64,000 nucleotides of DNA. It comes from Pyrrhoderma lamaoense. Taxonomy: Eukaryota; Basidiomycota; Agaricomycetes; Hymenochaetales; Hymenochaetaceae. The stretch spans positions 2,852,001-2,916,000 of the forward strand of contig NBAZ01000001.1 in the NCBI GenBank assembly GCA_002794735.1. The letters run 5' to 3'. Shown piece after piece: positions 10,784 to 22,287 of this stretch (positions are counted from its first letter, which is position 1; each line of letters starts with the position of its first letter). The notes under the pieces were generated by a model. It saw only the letters and a program-made list of their open reading frames with translations. It searched no databases and was not told the origin of the DNA. The position numbers and the translations under genes were made by a program.

Positions 10784-13392
10784 TCACCTCTTCTTTGGTT
10801 TTTTACGAACGTCGGTAGGAGGTTTAGGTTTTTGACGGTTTCTATTCTTGTTTTTCACATTTGCATTAGTAAAGAAGTTCGTTGCCTTTCGCTATTAAAA
10901 TTCGATTGTTATAAAGGCACCATGGTAAAGGTAGGAAAGAGGTACACACTTTGTTTGTAGTCATACGAGGTTCCTTGACCTTTCGTTTTGCTCGAGGATC
11001 ATCAGAGTCTGGATCCGATAATACTTCCTGTTGAGAGGGAGACTCCTCGCTACCGTCATCCTCCTCCTCATCTTCAGAAGCATCTTCATCGTCAGCAGCA
11101 ACCTTGTTCACACCCTCTTCAGGGAAGACATCACCCCACGCTATTTCTTCCTCAGGTCCATCACCCTCCTCTGCCTGCTCTGAGGCTTCGGACTGACATT
11201 CGGAAAGGTTATCTTCGAAGCCGGTCCAAGTATCCACTTCAGCGTCATCATTAGAAATCTCTTCTTCCAACGGCCGTATATCTTCGCTGGCGTACGTATT
11301 CTTCTGAATAATTCCTCGTAACTTCTGTGTCACTGCAGGGACAAATTCTTTGGCTTTCGCTCTCTTCCGCTTCTTTTCTTCTTCTTCGTTGAGCTCTTCC
11401 GGTCGCTCAGGAGGGGGTACGAAGAAAGGAATGCGTCCACGGACCCAATCACTTAGGACGATGCGGGCAACGCCTTCCAAATCAGGTTCACCACCCTTCA
11501 GTAATCTTCCCTTGGATCTGGCCATCTTATCAAGAAAAACTTCTGGTTCCCAGAACTTGGAGGGATCATCAGGTGAAGGAAGGGGTATATCATATGTACG
11601 AGAGAGATACAAAGGTTTTACTCTGGTCATTAGGGCCGGAATATGGTCTGAGGGTGTAGGGAGTGCCTCCACTCTGACAACACCCTTCAAAACGGTTGAA
11701 GTAAGTGAATCTTTTGCTGAAGCAGGAACAATACCAGGACAGTCGATCAAGTATATACGACGTGTCAAGGTAATGTATTGCCAGACTTTTGTCTCGCCTG
11801 GAATTGGGGCAACCTTACAAACTTTGCCACTTTTGAGGGTATTGATAACACTACTCTTGCCAACATTAGGATAGCCGACAAATCCCACTGAGATCTGCTT
11901 TTTATCCGAGTGTAGCTGGGAGAATTGACGAAGTAATTGAATAAGAGAACCCTTTCCGAAGGAATGATTGGGTGAAGCATGAAAAGCAAGCGTAGGATAT
12001 CGGGGTGTAAGATACTGAATGTATCGCGCCTATAGTGAAAGGACTTGGTCAGTTCCGACTATAATTATTAGAATACAAACGCAAACTACAGAAAAGGATA
12101 AATGTGTATCCCTAAACTATGAATGTGCCTGTCGATTGACCGAGTAGCACATTCAACTCTATAGAGACTGGTCAAATCCTAACCACTGAACTCCTTTGAG
12201 TTTCATAACGAAACCCCTAGGCAATGGTAAGGACCGATTCACTTTTCCACGAACGTAACAGTCTCTGCCGTAAGATTTCCACTAGGGCCGGCAGAGGACT
12301 TGACAAAGTCCGTGGGGTTCATGATACAAGAAATACAGTTTGTTGTTTAGCCATCCATGTACTTACAGTCACCCAATTAGGCACAAGATCGCATTTATTT
12401 ATTATCAACACAACTTGTTTGTGTGCCTTTTCCCTCTTAATAAAGTCCAGTACACTTTCGCACATAGTACCAAACGGATCACGGGCATCCAATACGTGAA
12501 GTATAACGTCAGAGGAGTCTATGACTTTGTATAGCTCCCGTAGATCCGACGAGAAGTACCCTTAAAGTAGATTGGTTCGATATAATTTGCGTGCGTTTGT
12601 GGCATGGGTTCTTCAGTTTTCACCGTAGCTAGTACAAAAGGATAAGCTATTAAAAATAGAAGAAAAAGAACTTGAATGCATACATGTAAGTTCCACGGAT
12701 GCGGCTGCTTCGGCTTCTCGTTCAGCCTCTTCGATGGCAGTCGTACTGGATTGTCCCAACTCCTCAAAGCTGCCAACTTCCAAACGAGGCTTTTTTCTCT
12801 GTGCCTTGGGACCAAATGTATCCGCAAATGGTTCGGTCTCAACGATATGAGCTCGCTACGTTTAAGAATCATCAAAACCTGATGTTACAGCAAACCAAGA
12901 GATATAAGACCCCTACTTTCTGGGAATGAGGATTTGCCGCTTCGTCAAGTAAAGCCATGGGTAATTTATTCCTCCTTAGTAGCACAGAGTACGGGTCATT
13001 TACTTTTGTAGTCAGGCTTGTACGAAAATGATCCAACGCAGTCTGGGAGATCACTCTGGTGTTCCCTAACGCGAAAAGTAAAGGACATGAAAATTTTTAG
13101 ATCATGTATATGCGTGATGCATTGGGGGAACAAAGCTATACGTACCAAACCATCGACGGTCTGGCTGCACTCTTCCAGGCGCTGTATCTTTCTCTGAAGT
13201 TTGGAAAGCAGCTGCCTGCTTAAGTTTGCCATCACGATCGTAGATAGGCTTGCCGCCGTTAAGCATCTTAAGGCGATTCACCTTCTTTGCATCTCGATAA
13301 AAGTTCTCGCCTTTAACCTTCTTCCCGATAACATCTTTAGACGATGTTGAGCGGGCCTTTAGCGACGCTCCAGATTTTTTGGCTCCCGCCAT
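10784..13392 (-). CDS. NOG2: Nucleolar GTP-binding protein 2 (NOG2/Nug2)
   Basis: This is a circularly permuted GTPase that binds pre-60S particles in the nucleolus and nucleoplasm and acts as a checkpoint before nuclear export. The N-terminus ([23 protein letters not shown] at 13392) and [20 protein letters not shown] are typical. The G motifs come in permuted order: [12 protein letters not shown] (G4), then [11 protein letters not shown] (G1), then DCPGIVP (G3). After the GTPase domain come [22 protein letters not shown], an acidic stretch and a basic tail ending [12 protein letters not shown] with TGA at 10784. Most introns are 50-65 nt, for example 10892-10949. One, 12030-12366, is 337 nt and contains two hairpins (see findings). 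Total length and motif order match the family, and I see no frame break. Confidence 0.93.
12030..12366 (-). other. Unusually long, structured intron of NOG2
   Basis: The splice sites are GTAAGT at 12366-12361 and CTATAG at 12035-12030, joining DLVPNWVT to ARYIQYLTP in phase 0. It is about six times longer than neighbouring introns. Two perfect 8-bp stems, each with an 18-nt loop, lie inside it: 12263-12270 with 12289-12296 (CTCTGCCG/CGGCAGAG), and 12121-12128 with 12147-12154 (GAATGTGC/GCACATTC). Confidence 0.8.
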
Positions 13393-16300
13393 AGTTCGAA
13401 GTTGACGGGAATGGGAGCGGGTGAGTGCTGCAAACAACACAGATCCGAGTTTGAAAAAAATTACAATTGCCATATACGGATATTGATTATGTAACGAAGT
13501 CAAAGTTTCTAAATTTGAAAATCTACAAGTTCCCCTTCGTTCCCCCTCTTTCTAAGAAATAACGTTTGTTCGTAATTCTTACATGCTTCAGAGTCAATGA
13601 AGAACTCATGAAAACCTATGCCCAATCGTAAAGAACCTGTGTATGCGTTCCAAACATCATACGTAACTGCTCAGAACATCCGATAAAGCTGCTTCTTTTT
13701 TCCGGAATGTATCTGAAATGGCGGAGTCTCATAGAATCAAGATGCTCTCAATTTGCGGATGACCCGCACTAATACATAGAGTCAACGTAGCGGCCTTTAC
13801 TAAACGCTCCTCTTTCGGAAGACTCAAATAGCTACAGAAGCATTTCAACAATGAAAGTCATGCATTTTTATGAAATTAAAAAAAGACCTATGAAATGGAA
13901 TTCTGAAGATACGGAATGTCCGTTCCTTTAATCAGGGTGTGGATGGGAAATTCAAGTAGTCGATATATGAGATGCATATCTAGAAATAGGACGGAGCACT
14001 CTGTTTCCCTATGCTAGTGCTATAAATGTCGAAAAAACGTAAGGGCCCCTTGAACCTACAGTCGTTTAGGGGGTTTCAGACCATTAACGGGCTTTCAAAA
14101 TTCATTGATGAAGTGACTAATTCTCTCCGATAAACTCCAAGAAGCCTTGGTAGATTCCGTTTTTTCCATCGTTTTAGCTGCCCTGCACCCTCAAAGACCC
14201 GTGATCAGCTCATAAATTTTTTGCTGATACAATCATAAGTATTGCATAAAGATTACAATATAGTGAATCTATGCATCGCCTAGAACTAAAGTTTGTAGAC
14301 ACGAATGACTGAGACCCTTTTGGTCAATGAGTGCTGATTTCGTATTCAGTTGTCTGTAAATAACTTGAGGTTATCCATCTCAGAAGTATCGTATTTGAGC
14401 TCCGTCGAAACTTCAGTTTTGATTCCCGTTTTTTGCGGCGCTTGCACATTCTTGAAAGGATCCAGATGATATTCACACACAGACAGCAAATCACTCACCC
14501 AGGATTGTGTTTGTAGACACAAAAAGTGTTAAATGGATGATACACATTGAGTGTGAGAGCAAGATACTCCCGAGCGAACCGACACCTCAAAGAAGAACCT
14601 TTACAGCATGCCCCAGGATTGGTTAAGACCCGCTTTCCATTGAATCGTGTTATCGGTGGATGTTGAAACCCTTCCCGGAGAAACAGAGAAAGAAAATCGC
14701 AACTTCGTGGCATTTTGGATGGTTTATTTTTTATCATCCATCCTTTTGCTCAATATCATTAGAAGGCACACAGAGAGGGGCGACTTCCTTTCATATCAAC
14801 TGATATTAGAAGGTAGGGTAGCATGTGAATGGATATAGTTTCCGTTACCTGTAATGGTCAGAAAGAAGCCCGGTAGTGAGGAAAAGTAAACGATGCATCT
14901 TTTTTGGTATAGCCTTCTCTATGCGGGTGAAGTCACGAACAATGTGCGGATGCCCGCTCTTAACAACCAAGTACTTGCCGTTTCTGTAGCTATCATAATG
15001 GGAATAGTACCCGCTTCATCACAACTTTCATCAATGTAAGCATAATCGGGACGTTATGATTTAAATAATCGGCCGTGAGTCATTCAAATCATGTGTAGCT
15101 ATCGACTATGAAAGATGCGAACAAATAAGCGAGTTAAAGATATACGCTCGTATAGTTGGTCCACTGCCAAGTAAAATACTGATATAATTGTCCCAAATTG
15201 TCCCTCAACTTCAACCAATAGAACTGAGCATTAACAACCGCCGATAACCTCTTGTCTACAATTTACTCCTCGGCGACGTCAGGCCTACTGAGGCCTGCCT
15301 CAATTCAGCCAGCGCCGCCAAACTCTTGCTGAGTGCTGGCAAAACTTCAGAATTGATCACCAAAATCCTGGTACTAGTTTCTTGAAGCCACTGTCGGTGT
15401 GAACCCGCGCTTGTCGATCAGGGTCATTGCTCCCTTACTAGGTAATTCAGTGTTCAGTACTCCGTCTCTCACTTGTCACGGCGTTCTTCTTTCTTAACAT
15501 TCGGACATTAGATGGTTCAATCAAGCTTTTCATGAATATCGAAAAAAAATTATATATTTTTAGAGCTAGTACTTGATTCTGCTTAAAATATTATGAAAAG
15601 TGTTGATTTTCTCTTCTCAAGACACCGCTTAGTAAAGTCTCGGGGACAAACTCCTCGGCACATTTTCCTAAAGTCGAGTCGCGGATGGTTGGTTGGCACT
15701 CTACACTTACGAAATGGAGAAGAAATTCATTATGAGAGAACATTTCATAATTTCACTTACACTATGACTATAGCATCCAGAACGGTTGCGAAGGTTTTAT
15801 GCACATGTTCATGACTCCGATGGTTTCTCCGATTCAAGAAATGATCTACAGATACAAACAGTTCTATAGCTAGGCTGTTTTAGAAAATAGTTCTAGACCC
15901 TGTAACAAAGTACAGCGTATAGTAAAGCAGGATTACGATCACATTATCAAGCATTTCAATTCTGCAATCTGTATCTGGCGCCTTACTGTACAACAATTAA
16001 TTCTACGGCTTTCAAGCTTCCCTTTCTCCAGCATACATCTGCCTTCAAATATCATCGTTAAAAGAATATGCATATATGGTTTGACTAATACCAATAGCTC
16101 AACTAATCCGTAAACATAAGGTGCCTAGACTTTGAGACAGACACGTTTCTATGAAATCCCTTACCCCCAAAATAAGCTTGAATGGTCCATGAAGAAATAA
16201 ATTACTCGAATCAACTGTCCTCTCGGTTGAGTGATATAAACACCACCCTGCGATCATTTCGGAGGACTTCAAATTATCCCCAAACACCTAAGCGACTCGA

Positions 16301-18175
16301 CGAAAATAAACATATCATTATCTTTTCGTTATGAAGAGTGTTGAGTTCTGAACGCAACACGTCAACTATGCCATAAGCGTACGGGATCCTTGAATGGTCT
16401 ATTCAGTAAGTTATATGTATGAAAGGGAGCCAAATTAGGAACCGACGAGCAATTTGAATAGATCTCGGCTAAGCATGTATGTACAGTACTTGATCTGGCA
16501 AGCCACAGAGCCACAATATCCCAAAATACCCTTGATGCGGGTGTAAATTAGAGTATATACATGTATATATTGGGTAATTGCATTCACGCATACTCATCAA
16601 TTCACATGGATATGTTTACATTGATGCAAAGACGGAGGTTTGTTAATTTTGAATTCACCACTAAACACATATTTGGCGATGACTCTCAATCATGACGTTG
16701 GCCACAGGACTATCAATTTCACATTTCTGGAGAGCATTTTGATTTATACGGGTGTTCTAACCTCCCGAAGCATCCGTCATGTTGTCAGACGGCGACTCCA
16801 AAGAAATTAGCTGCGAGTAAGTAACGAATTTAAGAAGAGAAGATAAGCGGGAAGGAAGAGCAGAGTGATAGATGGGATGTATCAGGATTTTTGAGAAACG
16901 GCGTCTTGAAGTAGAATTCCTTCTTGAACCAGAACTGTGAGAATTGGAGCTTCCTTAAATAGGGCTGGTCGGATATTCAATTCTCTTGAGAAGAGTAGTT
17001 AAATATGGTGTAACGAGCGGAAAATAATCCAAATCAAAAGGGTGTCGTAAAAATTGAGTCGCGCAAGATGCGATGCCAGTGTTACATACATAGCTTCTTA
17101 ATTTTGGAGCACCAAGAGAGAGATGCAAGGAATGCAGCCATACTTGGACTGGCGGATGGGCATTTGAGCGGTGATCGGGAAGGTGGCAGAAGAGATGAGT
17201 TGTTTGATGGGCGGCTGTTGCATTGTGATCAACAAGAGTCGGCATCGTACCTGATCCCTTGTATGCGGGGTACCAACCAGTGCAGGACCGGGGATGGAAT
17301 TGAACGGAGGCGGAAGTAACAGGGCCTGACTTTATGGAAAAACAGTCAGAAAGATGACCAAAAGAAGGAAATTCGGTGACTATCCAGAGCGATTGATAAT
17401 ACAAACGCCGTGGGGGAGGCATAGCCAATGGCCCATTTGCATTGGATGAAGATGGCGATGTACATAAACAAGTACGGCATTGGGAAAAGCTCGTTCGATT
17501 GGAGGATGAGAAATGAAGGTTCGAAGGAAAGAGAGAGGGAGAGAGCTCTGAGAGGGAGACCGAGAGTGTGTGAAGATTGAGATGTATTGACGAGCGATGA
17601 CCGTCCGTGTAGATATATGCAATAGAACGGAGCACTCGGCGGATGGGCTCAGAGGGACGATTGCCGGGCTGTGGTGAGAGCCTTGCCGATGGAAAGGGTC
17701 ACTTACGTCTGTAGAAGGAGAGAACTGTGCTGAGAAGAGAACGAGCTTTGATCTCGCGCGGGAACTCACTCTGTCCCCACCCAGCTCTCTCTGCGAACAC
17801 CGTGCTTGCTGAGCCGATTCTTATAGCTGCATGTCCTCAAAAAGCATACAAACCTTCATCGGTCCTTGTGCGGCCTAGCACTGCCGTAATCTGCATCTCC
17901 TTCCTGCTGCTCGTCGGCGCTACGAATGACGTTCACGCACAGAACATATACATATACTCTCCATCCTCTCAGCGTACGTACATCCATCCTCCGCCGCCCT
18001 TTCCAGGGATTTCCTCCCTATATACCCTCGTCGCGTGCGACATATTTTCAGTCTCTCCCCCTCTTCCCTCTTCTTATCCTCCTCCTCTTTCCATATATTC
18101 CGTCTTTCTTCTTTGTATATTCTTCACTTTCCGATTCTCACCGCCCTTCCTTTCCCCATAGTTCCGTCTCAGTAC
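13393..18175. other. Large gap without a supported gene
   Basis: This is 4.8 kb between NOG2 and the second F-box gene. The first 3.4 kb is AT-rich with only short ORFs. A GC-richer island lies at about 15260-15440 but shows no long frame. The stretch 16950-17770 holds long open frames on the minus strand (up to 226 codons) that start with GTG, not ATG, and read as low-complexity Ser/Pro/His sequence. They may be the 5' leader of a divergent transcript. The stretch 17900-18175 is strongly pyrimidine-rich on +, as expected for the leader of the F-box gene. I recognise no protein family here. Confidence 0.5.
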
Positions 18176-20462
18176 ATGTCTCCAGTCTCTCTTCTTTCCC
18201 TCCCCTACGAGGTCATCGTGAACATCGCTCTTGAGACCGCTTGCATCGACGTACTTGGTCCACCAACACATCTTCTGGCACTTCTTACGTCGTGCAAGGC
18301 TTTACATGCAACGTTGACGCGCACCCATGACCTCTATGGGAGGATATTCAAGGCAAAGTTTGACGTCACTGCTCCTCGCCGTCGCTTTGGGCCTATAGCC
18401 CATGTCAGCCGAAACTTATCTGCTCAACTCAAAGTCTATTGTACGACGCTTCAGCGGATTCGTCGTGGTGACATATATGCTCCAACAATCGAGGAAGACC
18501 TTTGGAATGCATTCTTTATGATGATAGAGAACGATGGGAAGAATGCCGTACAGCTCAAAGAGTATGCTAACCTCCCTAACTTTATTGACCGTTTGGTAAG
18601 ACTGCGCTTGCATGAACATCGAACACCTGAGGGTTGGCCGGTTGAGGACAATGTTAAGAGTCTGGGCGTCTGGCTGCTTTGGATGATCACAGATGATAGT
18701 GAGTTACCATGATGTTAACCAAGCGCAGATTAGCTCAGTCCTTATGTTTTTAGCATTACTACGTGCCGAAAGCCGTGATGCTCGCGAACATCTTATTCAA
18801 CTCATTTTACCTTTTGTACTATGCTGTTTCCGTTACAATTGCTTTCACGCCGCTGATATACACTACCTCCTCCCAATTACGCACGATGAAACTCCGTCTC
18901 TTCCAAGTACTATGATCAGTGCTCATGGCTCGTACCCTCAATATCCTAATCCTAATGCTGTTTGCCGCATGGAACACTTCAGACAATCCATATGTATTGC
19001 TTGCCCATCTATCGTGCAAGCTGCTCAGCTTCTCTACTTCGCTCGTCGTGAACTTAATGGGTTCCAAATTCCTCAAGGCATACCCGCAAATCGAGCGCAT
19101 GCCATTAGTCTTGGACAACCAACTGGTCCAACCAGGGCTGACTATGAGGAACTGAATTCCCATCCCACTGCACGTTTACTTGATTCTGGTGAATGGAATT
19201 GGAGGGATAAGTTGTCATCAGATGAATTACATGCCGAAGATCTGGGCTACGAATTGTTTCCAGCAAGTCGTGCATTAAGTGCTCGTTTTGACGCAGATTG
19301 GGAAAGACTCGTAGATTGTTGTACTCCGTATACGCACCCTGTCTCAGGTATGTTCGCCCGCTATGCGAAAGGAGCCCTGGTGGGGAAATGGTGTGGGCGT
19401 ATGCTTATCCCTGATGAGAATTCTTACATGCGGATGACCGTTGAACCAGGGTTATCCCCATCCTTCAGCGAAAGCAACCCTTTTACTACAATGAGACCTT
19501 TCATGTTAACTTTGAAGGAATATCATTGCATAAGTCCGAAGAACCAGCTGAAATACAGGTTTCGGACAATGGGTTTGACGAGGGAGTTCTGAATGCATAT
19601 CTTCCACGTACAAGGATCGGTGTGACACCTGTAAGTTAAGGTTTGGGTATAGAGCCTAGTTTAGAATCATGATGTAACTTTCTCTTTTTCGCTTTTATGT
19701 AGGAGTCAGTTATCTTTGAAAGCGCCGGAAGCCCTACTACCATCCATCGCTACGAGAATTTCGTACCTGGTCGTCCTAGTTCTCATAATGAACGAACTTG
19801 CGCATTCTGTGTGCATCGTTCACAGCGAGCTCGTGCCAATCGTTCATTGCATCAGGCAGATTTAGAAACTGAGATTGAGCAGCTGTTTGATGAGGCCGGG
19901 GTTGGCCGAGGAGGGACGGAGATGGATGTTGGTTCCGAGGCAGATTCAGATTCAGACTCAGACTCAGACTCGGACTCGGATTCTGAAGCTTCAGAAGACT
20001 ACGAATTGGAAGCAACTATAGAAGAAGGACCTTGTAATGGAGTACTAGACATCGTATTCACGGGTATTACTGAAGAACGCCATGGAGATGCATGGTGTCA
20101 TTACATGTACTATGGCCGGCTTCGAGAATGGGATGGTTTGATTGTTCTTATTGGTGTTCCGGTACGTGTTTTTCACTGCTCTCTCCCCTTTTCCCCTCTG
20201 GTATCACTTTGTATTTTCTTATCACGATTTTGATCAACACATGCTAATTTTAGTCTCCTCACTGCAACTGTCGTCGGCATACTGTAAACCCGCCGCATAC
20301 ATCATCTCAGAACGATGTCAACGAGCGTTTGTGGGAAAGTGGATTTTTCGTGGTTATTTGCATGGGGGGCAAAATTTCACTGGGCGCTGGCGACACTATG
20401 CATACGATCTTTTTCACCCACCATATGAGGGTGCATTCACTTTATCGAAACGAAATGATTGA
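18176..20462 (+). CDS. Large Agaricomycete-type F-box protein (one-base frame break inside)
   Basis: This is a probable SCF adaptor of a type common in mushrooms. The start is ATG 18176 (MSPVSLLSLPYEVIVNIALE, the F-box). The first intron, 18699-18738, is only 40 nt. Exon 2 carries the long conserved middle region, including HGSYPQYPNPNAV and LLYFARRELNGFQIP. After a spliced segment beginning ESVIFESAG come FVPGRPSSHNERTCAFCV, an (SD)n acidic tract and DIVFTGITEERHGDAWCHY. The C-terminus is KWIFRGYLHGGQNFTGRW, ending at TGA 20462. Between HCISPKNQ and NGFDEGVLNAYLP (about 19548-19566) the frame slips by one base. One extra T in TTT would give YRFSDNGFDEG. Everything downstream stays family-like, so this is more likely one missing base than a dead gene. 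Confidence 0.75.
19940..19990 (+). repeat. Hexanucleotide-type microsatellite encoding Ser-Asp repeats
   Basis: A run of GACTCA/GATTCA-like hexamers inside the F-box gene encodes about seven Ser-Asp dipeptides, followed by EASEDYE. It is in frame and probably varies in length between strains. Confidence 0.8.
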
Positions 20463-22287
20463 AACATCTCGGACTCTATTTCTCCCATGCAGTGAATTCT
20501 CTTCGATCTCTTTAAGACATATTATCAACGCCGTTTGTGGGAGCTTGACTCCGGTGAAAGGTTTCTAGCTTTATATATTTATGTTCTCGGACAGAGAACT
20601 CTTGTCTCTTCTTTTTTTCCATCCCATCTTATTTTTTCTTCGCTTTGTGTATCTCATTCGATATGTGACCCCTTTGCATCTAATGAACATTCAGATATTT
20701 TTCTATGTCGGTATGGTATTAATTTCTTGATATTTTCTCTGCACTTCACATGTATTTTTGATCGCATATCCAAACGACATCCAGCAATACCGTTTTCGTT
20801 TTCTTCATCCAGTCTCATGTTTGTCCATGTTTGTTAGTATCCTACTATTTGGCCTCACTGGTTCCCTTCAGCGTACTCAGCTGGTGCTCATCCAGCGCAA
20901 CTATTTCACAGAGTTTACTTGCGTGCATACTCTACGTGCTAACTCTCTAAAAATGCTTCTGATCCACCTTTGTACTTATTGGATTATTCAAGTTCCCGAA
21001 AATGTAAATGTTTATATTTGGGCTGAAAGAATTTATCCAAGCTATACTCACTCGGTACCTCGTATGTAATATTCCTTGCCACTCTTTAACGTAACTCTAC
21101 TTCAACTACGAACGTGCATAACTTGGTTTCCGCATTTGCTGCCCTCCTCCCCTCAATTGACGACCAGGAGCCAAGGTCCCTTGCTGATCCTGAGCGGCAC
21201 ACCTCTTGGCAATCTCCGCTTCCAGCCCGTTTTCATTGCTCCACAATGGGCCGGTGTGTTTATCCCATCTTACCCGTACTTTTTTTTTCTCAGCTTCTCC
21301 AAACTAGATCCCGCTCTCGTACCTCCACACCCTTTTCATTTTTCTCTCTTCATAAAAATCAAATTCATAATAGCACTTCATTTCCGATATGTAGACAGTG
21401 CCTAGCGTATTGAATAATAGTACCCACTGAATTTTTAATCTCCATCGGTATATGTTTTTTTCTTCGCTGCCTATTCCCTGAGTTTCTGCGTTTGTGCTTC
21501 TTTACTATATTTTGCAACTTGCTTCTTCAAGCTCATTAAGGGTAAATGCAGGAGTACTAGGAGTATAGATACCGGATCAGTTCCATTCAATTGTAAGGTA
21601 TTACTTATTTATCTACTCTTGTATTGCGTACTTCTTGAAGTCTTGAAAGTCTCAATTGCGAATTGACCATAAAACAGAAGCGGAGATTATATTTCCTACT
21701 TTTGCAAAGCCACCGGCTAACATGATTAGTAAAAGAGCGGCGCCGATCCTCCGCTTTTCCCGATTTTGCAACATGAACGATTCATCAGTTCAACAACCAT
21801 GTTCCTAAGCTTGTGACCATATCACTGACCTGATAGAATCATTGGGATGAACAACTTAATATTTGGGTGTGGAAACTGGTTCATTGACTAATTTCATAAC
21901 CTTGTTCCTTGCATAATTACTTTTAATCCGAGAAGCCATGAGGTAGGACGCGTGTACTTGTACGGATGCTATAATCGTACTATCTGTGCACAAATGATTA
22001 TATACATTGAGTGGATATCTGCACCTCGTTCCCCCTTCGATATTGACAACGACATTTGAAACTCAAGTCACAAACGCGCTGAGCGCTATCTGTATCTTAA
22101 TCATCTAAGGTTTTGAAGAAAAGAAATAGTCTGGAAAGCCCGCTCCTTTGGAAATTTGTCCTAATCAGGAAGAAAAAGAGCCCTGAAGAAGAGCCAGAAC
22201 TTGTACTGGAAATAGCGAACCCAAAGAATCTAATCGGCGTTTACGAACACAACAAGAAAAACGTAGACACCCTCCTCCTTAACATTG
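20463..22287. other. Intergenic, pyrimidine-rich, with unassigned protein-like stretches
   Basis: T/C-rich sequence follows the F-box gene. Between about 20850 and 21250 short stretches read like protein (WPHWFPSAYSAGAHPAQLFH; QVPENVNVYIWAERIYPSY; LLPSIDDQEPRSLADPERH) but lie in different frames without a start or clean splice sites. They may be exons of a gene damaged by missing bases or a decayed copy. I do not recognise them. Confidence 0.35.

Noticed and set aside
16955..17769. Long minus-strand open frames (226 and 129 codons) as a gene
   Set aside because: Both start at GTG rather than ATG. Composition is Ser/Pro/His low-complexity and no conserved motif is visible.
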